This document shows, in pieces, positions 1-8,060 of a DNA stretch of 64,000 nucleotides. The position numbers and the translations under genes were made by a program. Source of the DNA: Sediminispirochaeta smaragdinae DSM 11293 (GTDB taxonomy: Bacteria > Spirochaetota > Spirochaetia > DSM-16054 > Sediminispirochaetaceae); contig NC_014364.1 in the NCBI RefSeq assembly GCF_000143985.1, positions 3,720,001 through 3,784,000 on the forward strand, written 5' to 3'. Each line of letters starts with the position of its first letter. The first letter of the stretch is position 1. A model generated the notes under the pieces. The model saw only the letters and a program-made list of their open reading frames with translations, did not search any database and was not told the origin of the DNA.

Positions 1-41
1 GCTATTCGCCAAAAGCCCTTTGAAAGGTATCTATTTCCCAT
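1..41 (-). CDS. N-terminus of sugar ABC transporter permease (partial)
   Basis: Reading leftward, an ATG at 41 opens a frame (MGNRYLSKGFWRI) that runs off the window edge. An AAGGAG and a GAGGAA lie just upstream of it. It follows the ATPase gene in the same direction. In ribose/galactose-type ABC operons the order binding protein - ATPase - permease is usual, so a permease is expected here. Only about 13 codons are visible, so the family is inferred from context. Confidence 0.5.
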   Translation of the reverse strand, partial: MGNRYLSKGFWRI

Positions 42-111
42 TTCCTCATTACTCCTTGCTCTAAGGTGTCTAAACTGCAAATTGCTTAATATCGGTCAAT
101 TAATCAATAAA

Positions 112-1620
112 CTAACTATTTTCAATACCAGTACATAATTGCATTATTTTTTCTTGAGAAGCCTTTCCAGCTTCAAGAAATCCGGCAACTTTTCCTGAAC
201 TAACAACCATAATTCTATCGCTCATTGCCAAAATCTCAGGCATTTCTGAAGAAATCATAATGATAGCCGTTCCTTTTTTTGCCAGGGCAACAAGTAATCT
301 ATGGATTTCAGCCTTTGCCCCTACATCTATCCCGCGCGTCGGTTCATCAACTATTAATACTTCAGGCTCAGTTAATAGCCATCTCCCGACAAGAACCTTT
401 TGCTGATTTCCACCAGAAAGATTGCGAATTTTCTGATCTATTGAAGAAGCCTTTACTGAAAGCTGGTCTACTATTCTATTTACAGATTCTTCAGCTTTTC
501 GTTGGCTAACAAATAGCGAATGACTATATCGTTGTATTGAAGCAATATAGGTATTAACAGATACGCTTAGAGGCAAAAAGCATCCACTACTCTTTCTATC
601 TTCCGTTAAGAAAGCAAGCTTATTTCTAATTGCACTAAAAGGTGAAGTGATATCAACGGGTTTTCCATGCAAGTATATAGTACCTGATGTCTTTTTCCTT
701 ATACCGAATATCGTTTCCATAATCTCTGATCGTCCTGCACCCATAAGACCAGCAACACCAAGAATTTCCCCTCTCCGCACAGAAAAGTTAATATTCTTAA
801 ATTCATCTTTTCGTGTAAGGTTCTCTATTCGCAGAACATCTTCTCCAATTGGAACAACCTCTTTCGGAAATAAGTCAGACAGTTCTCGTCCAACCATTTG
901 ATGAACAACTTCTGTCGGATTTGTTTCAGAAGTAGCGATTGTCTCAATATGCTTGCCATCACGAAATACCGAAATACTATCAGTAATTGCAAAGATTTCA
1001 TCTAATTTATGAGTTACATAAATGATTGTCTTCTTCTTTAGAACCAACTCTTTAATTATGCAAAATAATTTATTAACATCTTGGTCAGCAATTGCCGAAG
1101 TAGGTTCATCCATAAGTATTAATTCTGCATTATATGAAATAGCTTTTGCAATCTCACACATTTGTTGCTTTGCAACACTCAACTTCTTCATTGGCATATG
1201 AGGATCAATATCCGTAATGCCTAATTTCCTTAGCAACAAATTTGTTTGCTCTACCATTTTCTTTGTATCAAGTATTCTACTTTTTCTATTTACAATCTCT
1301 TTCCCCAAGAAAATATTTTGGGAAACTGTCAAATCAAGTGCAGAACTAAGCTCTTGATGAATCATAGCAATGCCCGACTGCAAAGCGTTATTTGGATTAG
1401 TAAAATTCACTTCATTGCCATTAAAGACAATCTTGCCAGAATCCTGACGATATAGGCCAAGAATAATTTTCATCAAAGTCGATTTTCCTGCGCCATTTTC
1501 GCCAACAAGCGCATGAACCGTCCCTTTTTCTACTTTTAGATTTACATGATTTAAGGCTGTGACCCCTGAGAATATTTTTGTTATATCTTGCAGCTCTAAA
1601 ATGTAGCTATCATTCGTCAT
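112..1620 (-). CDS. Sugar ABC transporter ATP-binding protein (RbsA/MglA type)
   Basis: A 502-residue ATPase with two ABC cassettes in tandem, the design of RbsA, MglA and XylG. It powers uptake of a monosaccharide or cyclitol through a membrane permease. The first half has Walker A GENGAGKST and Walker B LILMDEPTSA. The second has the degenerate loop GLMGAGRSE, the signature LSGGNQQK and LIVDEPTRGID. Length fits the family (about 500). The ATG is preceded by AAGGAG. It lies 118 bp after the binding-protein gene and before a permease start. The neighbouring iolN-iolO-uxaE genes suggest inositol or a hexuronate-like sugar as substrate, which is inference. Confidence 0.93.
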   Translation of the reverse strand: MTNDSYILELQDITKIFSGVTALNHVNLKVEKGTVHALVGENGAGKSTLMKIILGLYRQDSGKIVFNGNEVNFTNPNNALQSGIAMIHQELSSALDLTVSQNIFLGKEIVNRKSRILDTKKMVEQTNLLLRKLGITDIDPHMPMKKLSVAKQQMCEIAKAISYNAELILMDEPTSAIADQDVNKLFCIIKELVLKKKTIIYVTHKLDEIFAITDSISVFRDGKHIETIATSETNPTEVVHQMVGRELSDLFPKEVVPIGEDVLRIENLTRKDEFKNINFSVRRGEILGVAGLMGAGRSEIMETIFGIRKKTSGTIYLHGKPVDITSPFSAIRNKLAFLTEDRKSSGCFLPLSVSVNTYIASIQRYSHSLFVSQRKAEESVNRIVDQLSVKASSIDQKIRNLSGGNQQKVLVGRWLLTEPEVLIVDEPTRGIDVGAKAEIHRLLVALAKKGTAIIMISSEMPEILAMSDRIMVVSSGKVAGFLEAGKASQEKIMQLCTGIENS

Positions 1621-1695
1621 TGGAAAAACTCCTTAATAGCAACTCACAATTCCATCAACAGAACATGTCGGCAAAGGACACATGAAACATCAATG

Positions 1696-1718
1696 CGCCC
1701 CCTCTCCAGAAGGGGGCG
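1696..1718 (-). promoter_or_regulatory. Intercistronic hairpin between binding protein and ATPase genes
   Basis: Perfect 8-bp GC-rich arms (CGCCCCCT / AGGGGGCG) around a 7-nt loop. There is no T-run after it on the minus strand. In sugar ABC operons such hairpins often stabilise the abundant binding-protein mRNA and lower downstream expression. That role is inferred here. Confidence 0.6.
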
Positions 1719-1738
1719 GAAGACAATTACTATTGTAT

Positions 1739-2686
1739 TTATTTATTGTAAATTGCCAAATACTCATCGACATTTGCAGGCATAACCAATTTGTCAGAAA
1801 TCACAGAATTCTCAGCCTTCCCAGTTTTAATGAGCTCCATTGCCGTTTCAAGTGACTTTACGGCTAATGCTTTTGCATCAGCGTACATAGTGATATCAAG
1901 TCTTCCCTCTTTCATAAATGCAAGACCATTCGGAGTTGCATCAATGCCCGCCACTATATATTGATCTCTAACGCCAGCAGCCTCTAACGCAAGAACTGCA
2001 CCTATTGCCATTTCATCATTGCTGGCAACAACAGCATCTATTTCAATACCAGCCTGGAGCCAATTTTCCATAATTGACATTCCCTGATCACGTTGCCAAT
2101 TTCCAATTTCTTCGGCAACTATGCTTATATTGGGGTAATTACCAAGCACTTTTTTGTTCCCTTCGATTCGCTGTTGAGCAATTAGTGTCCCAGGTTCCCC
2201 AACCATTAGAGCAACATTGCCTTTACCCCCTAAAGCCTCTGCAACGGCCTGCATTTGATCGATACCAGTTCTGACAGAATCTTGGGCCACTACAGCATCC
2301 GCCTCAGCAATGGCTTGCTGAACAGCAATATAGGGAATACCTGCAGCCTTTGCCTCTTTTGCCATAGCAACGGTTGCTTCAACTTCAACAGGTTTTACGC
2401 AAATGGCATCATAGCCTTGGCTTATCCAGGTTTCTACAATACCCAACTGTGTATTTACATCCGTTTGCCCGTTCCCCAAAGCCACAGTAACCCCAGAATT
2501 TTCTTTGTCCCATTCTTTGACAGCATCCATAACAAAAGTCACCCAAAGATCATTAAAATCATTAACAGTAAATCCAATCATAATGCTATCTTTACCAGAT
2601 TTCTGAGTAGCTTCCTGTTGGCCATTCGCAAACCCTAACTGCGCTACTACAATAACAACAAGAAAAACAATTAGCATCTTTTTCAT
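1739..2686 (-). CDS. Periplasmic sugar-binding protein (RbsB-like)
   Basis: Substrate-binding component of a sugar ABC importer, PBP1/LacI-like fold (Peripla_BP_4). I start it at ATG 2686 because AGGAGG lies 8 bases upstream. The open frame extends 26 codons further but has no comparable ribosome site. The product is 315 residues. It begins with MKKM and a hydrophobic segment ending near ANGQQE, a plausible type I signal peptide. Family-like stretches include IGFTVNDFNDLWVTFV, a core near GNGQTDVNTQLGIVE, and AIGAVLALEAAGV near the C-terminus. It is followed by the ATPase gene. The ligand is not readable from sequence; inositol is a context-based guess. Confidence 0.92.
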   Translation of the reverse strand: MKKMLIVFLVVIVVAQLGFANGQQEATQKSGKDSIMIGFTVNDFNDLWVTFVMDAVKEWDKENSGVTVALGNGQTDVNTQLGIVETWISQGYDAICVKPVEVEATVAMAKEAKAAGIPYIAVQQAIAEADAVVAQDSVRTGIDQMQAVAEALGGKGNVALMVGEPGTLIAQQRIEGNKKVLGNYPNISIVAEEIGNWQRDQGMSIMENWLQAGIEIDAVVASNDEMAIGAVLALEAAGVRDQYIVAGIDATPNGLAFMKEGRLDITMYADAKALAVKSLETAMELIKTGKAENSVISDKLVMPANVDEYLAIYNK

Positions 2687-3486
2687 TCCAAAATCCTCCT
2701 TAAAACACTTCCTCGTAATGAGGTTATTTTCCATGGGGGGGGTCACCCCCTTATGGGCAAACAATAAGGTCTTAATTGTAAGTAACTCTGCAAACTTGAT
2801 AAAAAGCAGACAGAATTCTGATCTCTACACTAATGGTAGAAATTAAAGTAGTTCGTAATTCTTTAAACCTCCCTTCTTACTTCTTATTTTTACGTAATTT
2901 CGACTCTTATTTTTTGATTGTAATTTTATAACCAGAAATAATTCCCACTATCAGTTACTGTTTCTATACAATATTCTTATTAAGCTAGATCACCCTTTCT
3001 CACGGCACAGGATCAAAAAATGCAACTACCTCCAACCAATTACTCTTAAATATATGTTAAGGATAACATATATTCTTTATCTGTCAATTGTTTTTTACAT
3101 CTTCATTAAACTCTATTAAATAAAAATCAGAAACTTATTATAAGTCTCATGGCTTACAAGGATATAAAATAATTCCTTTACTTGTATAATTAATAATATT
3201 TTTTTCTTAATTATTTATACTTATTGATTTTCAGAAAACACATCAAAGCAACACTCCTATCATCTTAAATTATTTCTAACGGATAATTTCTAAAATAATC
3301 TTCGATTCTCAATAGACTATTTCTCATTCTTTTAAGAATTGCAAATATGCCATAAAACATCACCTCTTGAAAGAGGAATTTTTCAAATTTTTCTTGTACC
3401 AATTGCTATACAAGAAACATCATCCTTTCTATTATGGAGTAGCTAATATTTTTTATAAACGTAAGATACTGATTAATATCTATTCT
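2687..3486. other. AT-rich 800-bp gap between uxaE and the binding-protein gene
   Basis: No convincing gene. It holds a G5/C5 hairpin (about 2735-2751) just before the binding-protein leader, a promoter with an 11-bp dyad (3049-3087, listed separately), and two small hairpins nearer uxaE. One is CCTCTT/AAGAGG at 3363-3376. The other has 9-bp arms at 3390-3398 and 3409-3417 and may end the uxaE transcript. Base composition is clearly more AT-rich than in most of the window. Confidence 0.6.
3049..3087 (-). promoter_or_regulatory. Promoter with 11-bp dyad operator upstream of the sugar ABC operon
   Basis: On the minus strand TTGACA (3082-3087) is followed after 16 bases by TATCCT. The -10 lies in the spacer and arm of a perfect inverted repeat: AATATATGTTA (3049-3059) and TAACATATATT (3064-3074), 4-nt centre. 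This looks like a repressor site on a promoter for the binding protein and ATPase, about 370 bp upstream of the start codon. The regulator is unknown. Confidence 0.55.
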
Positions 3487-5040
3487 TTATCCTCCATTCA
3501 GTTTTTTCAAATGTCGTTCCATATTTTCCCGCTCATACCTATCCAGCATATCAAGATTTTCAAATATTGTTGTGAAGAAGTCAAACCGAAGCTGTAGGTC
3601 ATTTAATATACCGCCGTATGATATGTGCAATAATTGTCGCGAATCATCATGATCCAAATAAGCAACAAGTTGGCCATCTGTGATCTCTGACAGTGGAGGA
3701 ATTTTTTCTAATTGGCAAGTAACATGATAATACCCAGATGCGGTATCAAAAAAACATAAAGCTTTTTTATGAATCTTTCGGTATAGCGCTGGATCCGTTG
3801 TTGCAACAACTCGTAAAGCCTCCAGCCAACTTGTCCCCGATGTTTTCACATGCAGTTTCATCCGAGTCACATCTCCAATGATTCTGAAAACTGAATATTT
3901 ATCGCTTCCGGAATGAACAGAAATTTTGTAAAAGCCAAAATAGTCAGCAATAGCAACATGCTGCACGAATTGTTTTCGAAATTCGTTTATATTACCCAGG
4001 TAATCAATCCCCTTTTGAAATTCTCCAATAAACCTGGGAGCAAGAGAAGTAAAGCGCACATTCAGTGCCGATAGACAAGTTGCCACAAAAAGATGGTGAA
4101 AAGGCAACGTCGGAGTCGTCGTTTCATCTATGCTGATCTCAAGATCGTAATCGTGCCCCCTTCGATCCTGAAGATGATCATCGACTATCTTCGTATAACG
4201 GATTGCCTCAAGATAGATCAATGTGCACCTTTCTATCTCTGTTTGGGAGGGAACGTACTGTTCACCCTTAATCTCCCATTTCTTTCCCAGAAAAAGATCG
4301 ATGACAAAATTACGATCATCAAGAGACAATTTAGCAAATGATCTAACTATCTCATCATCAGACCATTTGAATACAGCAGGATGTAGATGATCGGAAAGAT
4401 CAAGGGTTATCATCGGCATCTCGGCATCCAGGGCAAGATTAATATCCTCGATGGTTTTTAGATGATCACCATCAGCACCATAGCCACGCTCAAATCCTTC
4501 CTGAAAAACCTGAAAGCTTACCTCAGCAATAATATCACGATAATTTCGTTTTGTAAGATTAAGTTCACGAATCGATTGTTGAGCCAGAACCGGATATACC
4601 TCGCCATATGCGCTGATGGCTTGAATATGGCCGGCAGTCGCCAAGCCAATCCTATCTCCACACCCGAATGTCGTTTTTTTTGCGCGAAGGGAGATGGGCT
4701 TTGTAAAGGGAAAAAGACGGTGGAGCACTTTTGTGTTTTCCCAATTAATGGGAACAATCTGATAATATATGTTTTTATAAGATCTAATCACGCCAATAAA
4801 TTGGGGTTCGATTACCTTGTCAGAAAGAAGCACCAAAAATTTTTCACTGCGTCGGACATCAAGACAAATAAAAAAAAGGGTTCGCTCCAAAACTTTTTCA
4901 CTTCCTAAAATATGAATATCGTTCAGAGCTTCCGACTTATCTTTTATGCATAAAAATAATGCTTGCCTTTCCCGAAAATCTTTCTTGAAAAAACTCTTTA
5001 TTCCAACATCAAAAAAAAGGCTTAATAATGTCTCTATCAT
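3487..5040 (-). CDS. uxaE: Tagaturonate/fructuronate epimerase (UxaE family)
   Basis: 517 residues matching the UxaE family, which interconverts D-tagaturonate and D-fructuronate at C3/C4 with a divalent metal. Recognisable family stretches are FGCGDRIGLATAGH near residue 125, GYGADGDHLKT near 190, the mid-protein SIDETTTPT, SVHSGSDKYSVF near 375 and HVKTSGTSWLEAL near 400. Histidines and acids in these motifs are the likely metal ligands. In Thermotoga the enzyme feeds tagaturonate, from galacturonate or inositol, into the fructuronate-mannonate-KDG branch. Here it lies 34 bp after iolO and shares its direction, so I read iolN-iolO-uxaE as one transcript delivering tagaturonate. Confidence 0.88.
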   Translation of the reverse strand: MIETLLSLFFDVGIKSFFKKDFRERQALFLCIKDKSEALNDIHILGSEKVLERTLFFICLDVRRSEKFLVLLSDKVIEPQFIGVIRSYKNIYYQIVPINWENTKVLHRLFPFTKPISLRAKKTTFGCGDRIGLATAGHIQAISAYGEVYPVLAQQSIRELNLTKRNYRDIIAEVSFQVFQEGFERGYGADGDHLKTIEDINLALDAEMPMITLDLSDHLHPAVFKWSDDEIVRSFAKLSLDDRNFVIDLFLGKKWEIKGEQYVPSQTEIERCTLIYLEAIRYTKIVDDHLQDRRGHDYDLEISIDETTTPTLPFHHLFVATCLSALNVRFTSLAPRFIGEFQKGIDYLGNINEFRKQFVQHVAIADYFGFYKISVHSGSDKYSVFRIIGDVTRMKLHVKTSGTSWLEALRVVATTDPALYRKIHKKALCFFDTASGYYHVTCQLEKIPPLSEITDGQLVAYLDHDDSRQLLHISYGGILNDLQLRFDFFTTIFENLDMLDRYERENMERHLKKLNGG

Positions 5041-5074
5041 AATCCTACCATGTTTCTATCATCACATGATGTAT

Positions 5075-5887
5075 TTACTCGGCAAACAAGCCTCGCAAAT
5101 AGTTGATACCCTTTTTAGCACTCAACTCCGCATCGGAATCCGGCATGTGCTCTCCCGATATGAAACCTGTGTAACCTGTGGAGTAGAGACTTTCCAGAAT
5201 GGAATGAAAATCCAAATGTCCGGCTCCGGGATATAATCTATTGGAATCGGCATAATGGAAATGAAATATTCTATCCCCGGCCAAACGAATACTTTCTTCG
5301 ATATTCGGTTCCTCAATATTCATGTGGAACGTATCGAGAAGCATACCTAAATTATCTGCACCTACACTCTCGATAAAGGCTAATCCTTCTCGCACCGAAT
5401 GTAAGCTGTTCACTTCGAATCGGTTTATCGGTTCAAACGCGATTTCTACCGCTGATTTCCTGGCAGCAGCACAGCAGATAGAAAACGCTTCTTTCATCCA
5501 CTTGATCGCTGTTTCATGGCGTATCGTTTCGGGATAGATACCGCGTAACAAACCGATAATTATGACTGCACCACATCTCTCGGCAAAGGGGATATGAGAG
5601 AGCGTCCGCTCTATGGCTTGCTCTCTCACTTTTTCATCGGGATCAGTGTATGATAGACCTTCCTCACCCCATGCTTGCCCAGTACCGATTGCCGGGATGC
5701 TTAGTCCACACTGTACTGCCAGATCAAGAATTTTGCTCTGATCAATGCATGCAGGATCACGTATGGCCAATTCAACACCGTCAAAACCCAGATCACGGAT
5801 TGTCTTTATATTTTTTTCCAGGTTACCTTTAAAACTTACCGCAGAAAATTTAGCTGGATTTGTAGACAGACAAATTGATATTTTCAC
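5075..5887 (-). CDS. iolO: 5-keto-L-gluconate epimerase-like TIM-barrel protein (IolO type)
   Basis: 270-residue sugar phosphate isomerase/epimerase (AP endonuclease 2 family TIM barrel). I start it at GTG 5887, which has GAGAGGGA a few bases upstream; the frame extends 12 codons further without a good site. Metal-binding and active-site stretches visible are GFDGVELAIRDP, EPINRFEVN, LLDTFHMNIEE, FHYADSNR and GYTGFISGEHMP, with the E-D-H-E pattern of the family. In Thermotoga the similar IolO turns 5-keto-L-gluconate into D-tagaturonate. The assignment rests on size, fold and neighbours (iolN before, uxaE after). Alternatives are a D-tagatose/D-psicose 3-epimerase or hydroxypyruvate isomerase. 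Confidence 0.75.
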   Translation of the reverse strand: MKISICLSTNPAKFSAVSFKGNLEKNIKTIRDLGFDGVELAIRDPACIDQSKILDLAVQCGLSIPAIGTGQAWGEEGLSYTDPDEKVREQAIERTLSHIPFAERCGAVIIIGLLRGIYPETIRHETAIKWMKEAFSICCAAARKSAVEIAFEPINRFEVNSLHSVREGLAFIESVGADNLGMLLDTFHMNIEEPNIEESIRLAGDRIFHFHYADSNRLYPGAGHLDFHSILESLYSTGYTGFISGEHMPDSDAELSAKKGINYLRGLFAE

Positions 5888-5932
5888 AGCAATCCCTCTC
5901 GATTGATCAGAGCGCAATAACACAATGGGCTG

Positions 5933-7051
5933 TTAGTGTTTGACAAAGGGGCCGATGGCAGGCAGTTCGTATACGGACTTCCAGCCTTCAGACCACGGTT
6001 CCTGCAAGAAAGGTGCAAGCTCATCAGGATCACGCAACGAAATTTTCTCCGTCGGGGGTAACGTTCCCGCAGGGAAGGCGTCCAGGATATCATTAACCAT
6101 CATGGTCAAATATTTAAGGATAGCTGCGATGGGGCGTTTTGCTTTGTAGGGATCGGCTTTGCTGGGGAACCCAACAACACCTTCCGGTGTAGCGGCGCGT
6201 TCGATGGCACTATGCCCCTCCCCCTCCGACCAGCGATGAGGTCTTCTATAGGGATCAACAGAAAGATCAAAATGGCCGTCCGGTAAAAAACCCTCACCTA
6301 CTGCATCCCGCACATATTTCATGTTAACCATTTCTTTGAACAGCAACAGGGCCGTAGAGGTCTCGGCCTCGGCCGCATGGATAAAATTCGTTTCCATGCT
6401 GTCTTTTTTATCAGTACAAAAAAAGAACTCGCGAACCGCTCTATGCCAGTCAATAACCTGTACAATCGCAGGCAACTGAAAACGTTTCATAAACTCCTGT
6501 ATGGCATCTACCAGATTCCAAAGATGACCATGATTGTTTACGAGAATGATCTTTCGGTATCCGTCGTTCCACAGCCCAAGCATGGTGTAGATCACCATCT
6601 CCCTTACAATTTCTCCCGGAATGATGATCGTCCCCGGCATCCCCAGATGGTGATAAGGATGGCCACCATAGTTTATAGGAGGAAGCGCCAGATTCACTTC
6701 ACGCCCCTGTTTCGCCGTATAGCGTCTTACGCCCTCACAAATCTGGGTAACCATAAAGGTATCAAGACCGGTATTGTTGTGATCGCCATGGCATTCAGAG
6801 CAGCCAATAGGAACGAGGACCACATCATTTTTTTTGCGTTTGGCAACGGCTTCCGCTCGCGGGGTATTTTGAATATATGTTCCAGCCTTTCCCAGTTCCG
6901 GTTCAGAGGGGATACCATACGCTTCCAAGACGGCATCAATCTCTTTGTCGGAGGCATCGAACAACTCCTTTTTCATCCTACCGACTCCGGTATCTTCAAA
7001 AACGATTTCAGGATAATCGGTTGTAAGCCATTTCTTCTCTTTTGCCTTCAT
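5933..7051 (-). CDS. iolN: Creatininase-fold hydrolase, probable 3-dehydro-scyllo-inosose hydrolase (IolN)
   Basis: 372 residues, longer than ordinary creatininases (about 250) and in the range of IolN. IolN opens the diketo-inositol ring to give 5-keto-L-gluconate in the Thermotoga inositol route. Creatininase metal motifs are present: PIGCSECHGDHNNTGLDTF near residue 82, a glycine/histidine stretch NYGGHPYHHLGMPGT, VNNHGHLWN, and a conserved acid block HAAEAETS. AAGGAG precedes the ATG. It is first in the iolN-iolO-uxaE transcript and divergent from a FadR-type regulator. The order hydrolase, epimerase, tagaturonate epimerase supports the call. The inositol dehydrogenases are not in this window. 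Confidence 0.75.
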   Translation of the reverse strand: MKAKEKKWLTTDYPEIVFEDTGVGRMKKELFDASDKEIDAVLEAYGIPSEPELGKAGTYIQNTPRAEAVAKRKKNDVVLVPIGCSECHGDHNNTGLDTFMVTQICEGVRRYTAKQGREVNLALPPINYGGHPYHHLGMPGTIIIPGEIVREMVIYTMLGLWNDGYRKIILVNNHGHLWNLVDAIQEFMKRFQLPAIVQVIDWHRAVREFFFCTDKKDSMETNFIHAAEAETSTALLLFKEMVNMKYVRDAVGEGFLPDGHFDLSVDPYRRPHRWSEGEGHSAIERAATPEGVVGFPSKADPYKAKRPIAAILKYLTMMVNDILDAFPAGTLPPTEKISLRDPDELAPFLQEPWSEGWKSVYELPAIGPFVKH

Positions 7052-7081
7052 GCTTTGAGAACTCCTTAGTTTTATTTAGCT

Positions 7082-7151
7082 TTACTATACTATCATCCAA
7101 TGGTCTGATGATAGTATAGTAAGATTATATATCGACTTGACGATCTGTCAA
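7082..7151 (-). promoter_or_regulatory. iolN promoter with 16-bp perfect dyad operator
   Basis: Minus-strand promoter TTGACA (7146-7151), 16-base spacer, TATAAT (7124-7129). Directly downstream is a perfect 16-bp inverted repeat, arms 7082-7097 and 7107-7122 (TTACTATACTATCATC and its complement), with a 9-base centre that contains TGGTCTGAT, similar to GntR/FadR half-sites. The dyad covers the expected transcription start, so binding should block iolN-iolO-uxaE. The FadR-type protein encoded just to the right is the obvious candidate binder. Confidence 0.75.
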
Positions 7152-7281
7152 GAAAAATTATAGAAATAATCAAATCCTCTGGGATAGCGTCGTATGATCT
7201 GATAATATAATGAATAAAGAATCAACAATAATGGCAAATGAGGATGTCCTTATTTACAATAGGAAGCAAAGGGAAGAATAT

Positions 7282-8010
7282 ATGGATAATGTGAAGCCTG
7301 TAAAACAAAAAACTGTAGTGTTCCAGGTAATTGAACAGCTAAAGCAGATGATTGCTACTGGGCGTCTGAAGCCAAATGAAAAGGTTCCAAACGAATATGA
7401 ATTGGCAGAAATGTTCGGGGTCGGCCGATCTTCGATACGGGAAGCCTTAAAGATATTCCAGTATCTTGGTGTTGTCGAACTGAGGAATCCCAAAGGAACG
7501 TTTATTTGTGAGAATTCAAATATATCGTCGGAATCGCTTCTTTGGTCGATGTTATTAGGAAAAAAGGATTTTACCGACCTTGTGGAGCTTCGGCTCGTAT
7601 TGGAGCACCAAGGGCTCTGGTACCTTATGGATCATTATAAGACAAACAAGCATCTTCTTACCTCAACAATTGATAAGTTAAACCAAGAAGTAAAAAACAT
7701 GGACAAGGCAATAAAAAGCAGCGACATACAGAAACGAATCGAGGCCGATTACAATTTTCATGGACACATTATTGAAGTCTGTAATAATAACATCTTTAAC
7801 AACCTCTATCGAACAATGAAATTGTTTATGTATGAAGAAATAAACACGGCGCAACGGGGCTTGGAGGATACAACATCAGTCATACAAAACCACATCGATC
7901 TTATAGAATCCATCGAGAAAGGGGATTTTTATCGGGCAACAGAAAAGTTTAGAAAGCATATTAAAGATATCGATTCTCTGTTGGATGCCGGTCTAAAACA
8001 TGAACATTGA
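7282..8010 (+). CDS. FadR-subfamily GntR transcriptional regulator
   Basis: DNA-binding regulator of about 242 residues. The N-terminal winged helix contains IATGRLKPNEKVPNEYELAEMFGVGRSSIREALKIFQYLGVVELRNPKGTF in pieces. The C-terminal FCD domain has conserved LVELRLVLEHQG, ADYNFHGHIIE and HIDLIESIEKGDF, with histidines that bind a metal and ligand in this family. I start at ATG 7282, which has GGGAAG upstream and gives a typical length. The frame also allows ATG 7210, but with no ribosome site. It is divergent from iolN, with a dyad between them, so it probably represses the catabolic genes until a sugar acid or inositol intermediate appears. Confidence 0.88.
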   Translation: MDNVKPVKQKTVVFQVIEQLKQMIATGRLKPNEKVPNEYELAEMFGVGRSSIREALKIFQYLGVVELRNPKGTFICENSNISSESLLWSMLLGKKDFTDLVELRLVLEHQGLWYLMDHYKTNKHLLTSTIDKLNQEVKNMDKAIKSSDIQKRIEADYNFHGHIIEVCNNNIFNNLYRTMKLFMYEEINTAQRGLEDTTSVIQNHIDLIESIEKGDFYRATEKFRKHIKDIDSLLDAGLKHEH

Positions 8011-8060
8011 TATATGTATTTACACTTTTTTTCTCATCAAAAAGTAGTATATTAGCCCTA

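Noticed and set aside
3367-3597. 76-codon plus-strand frame near the uxaE end
   Set aside because: AT-rich, partly antisense to uxaE, no ribosome site and no recognisable sequence.
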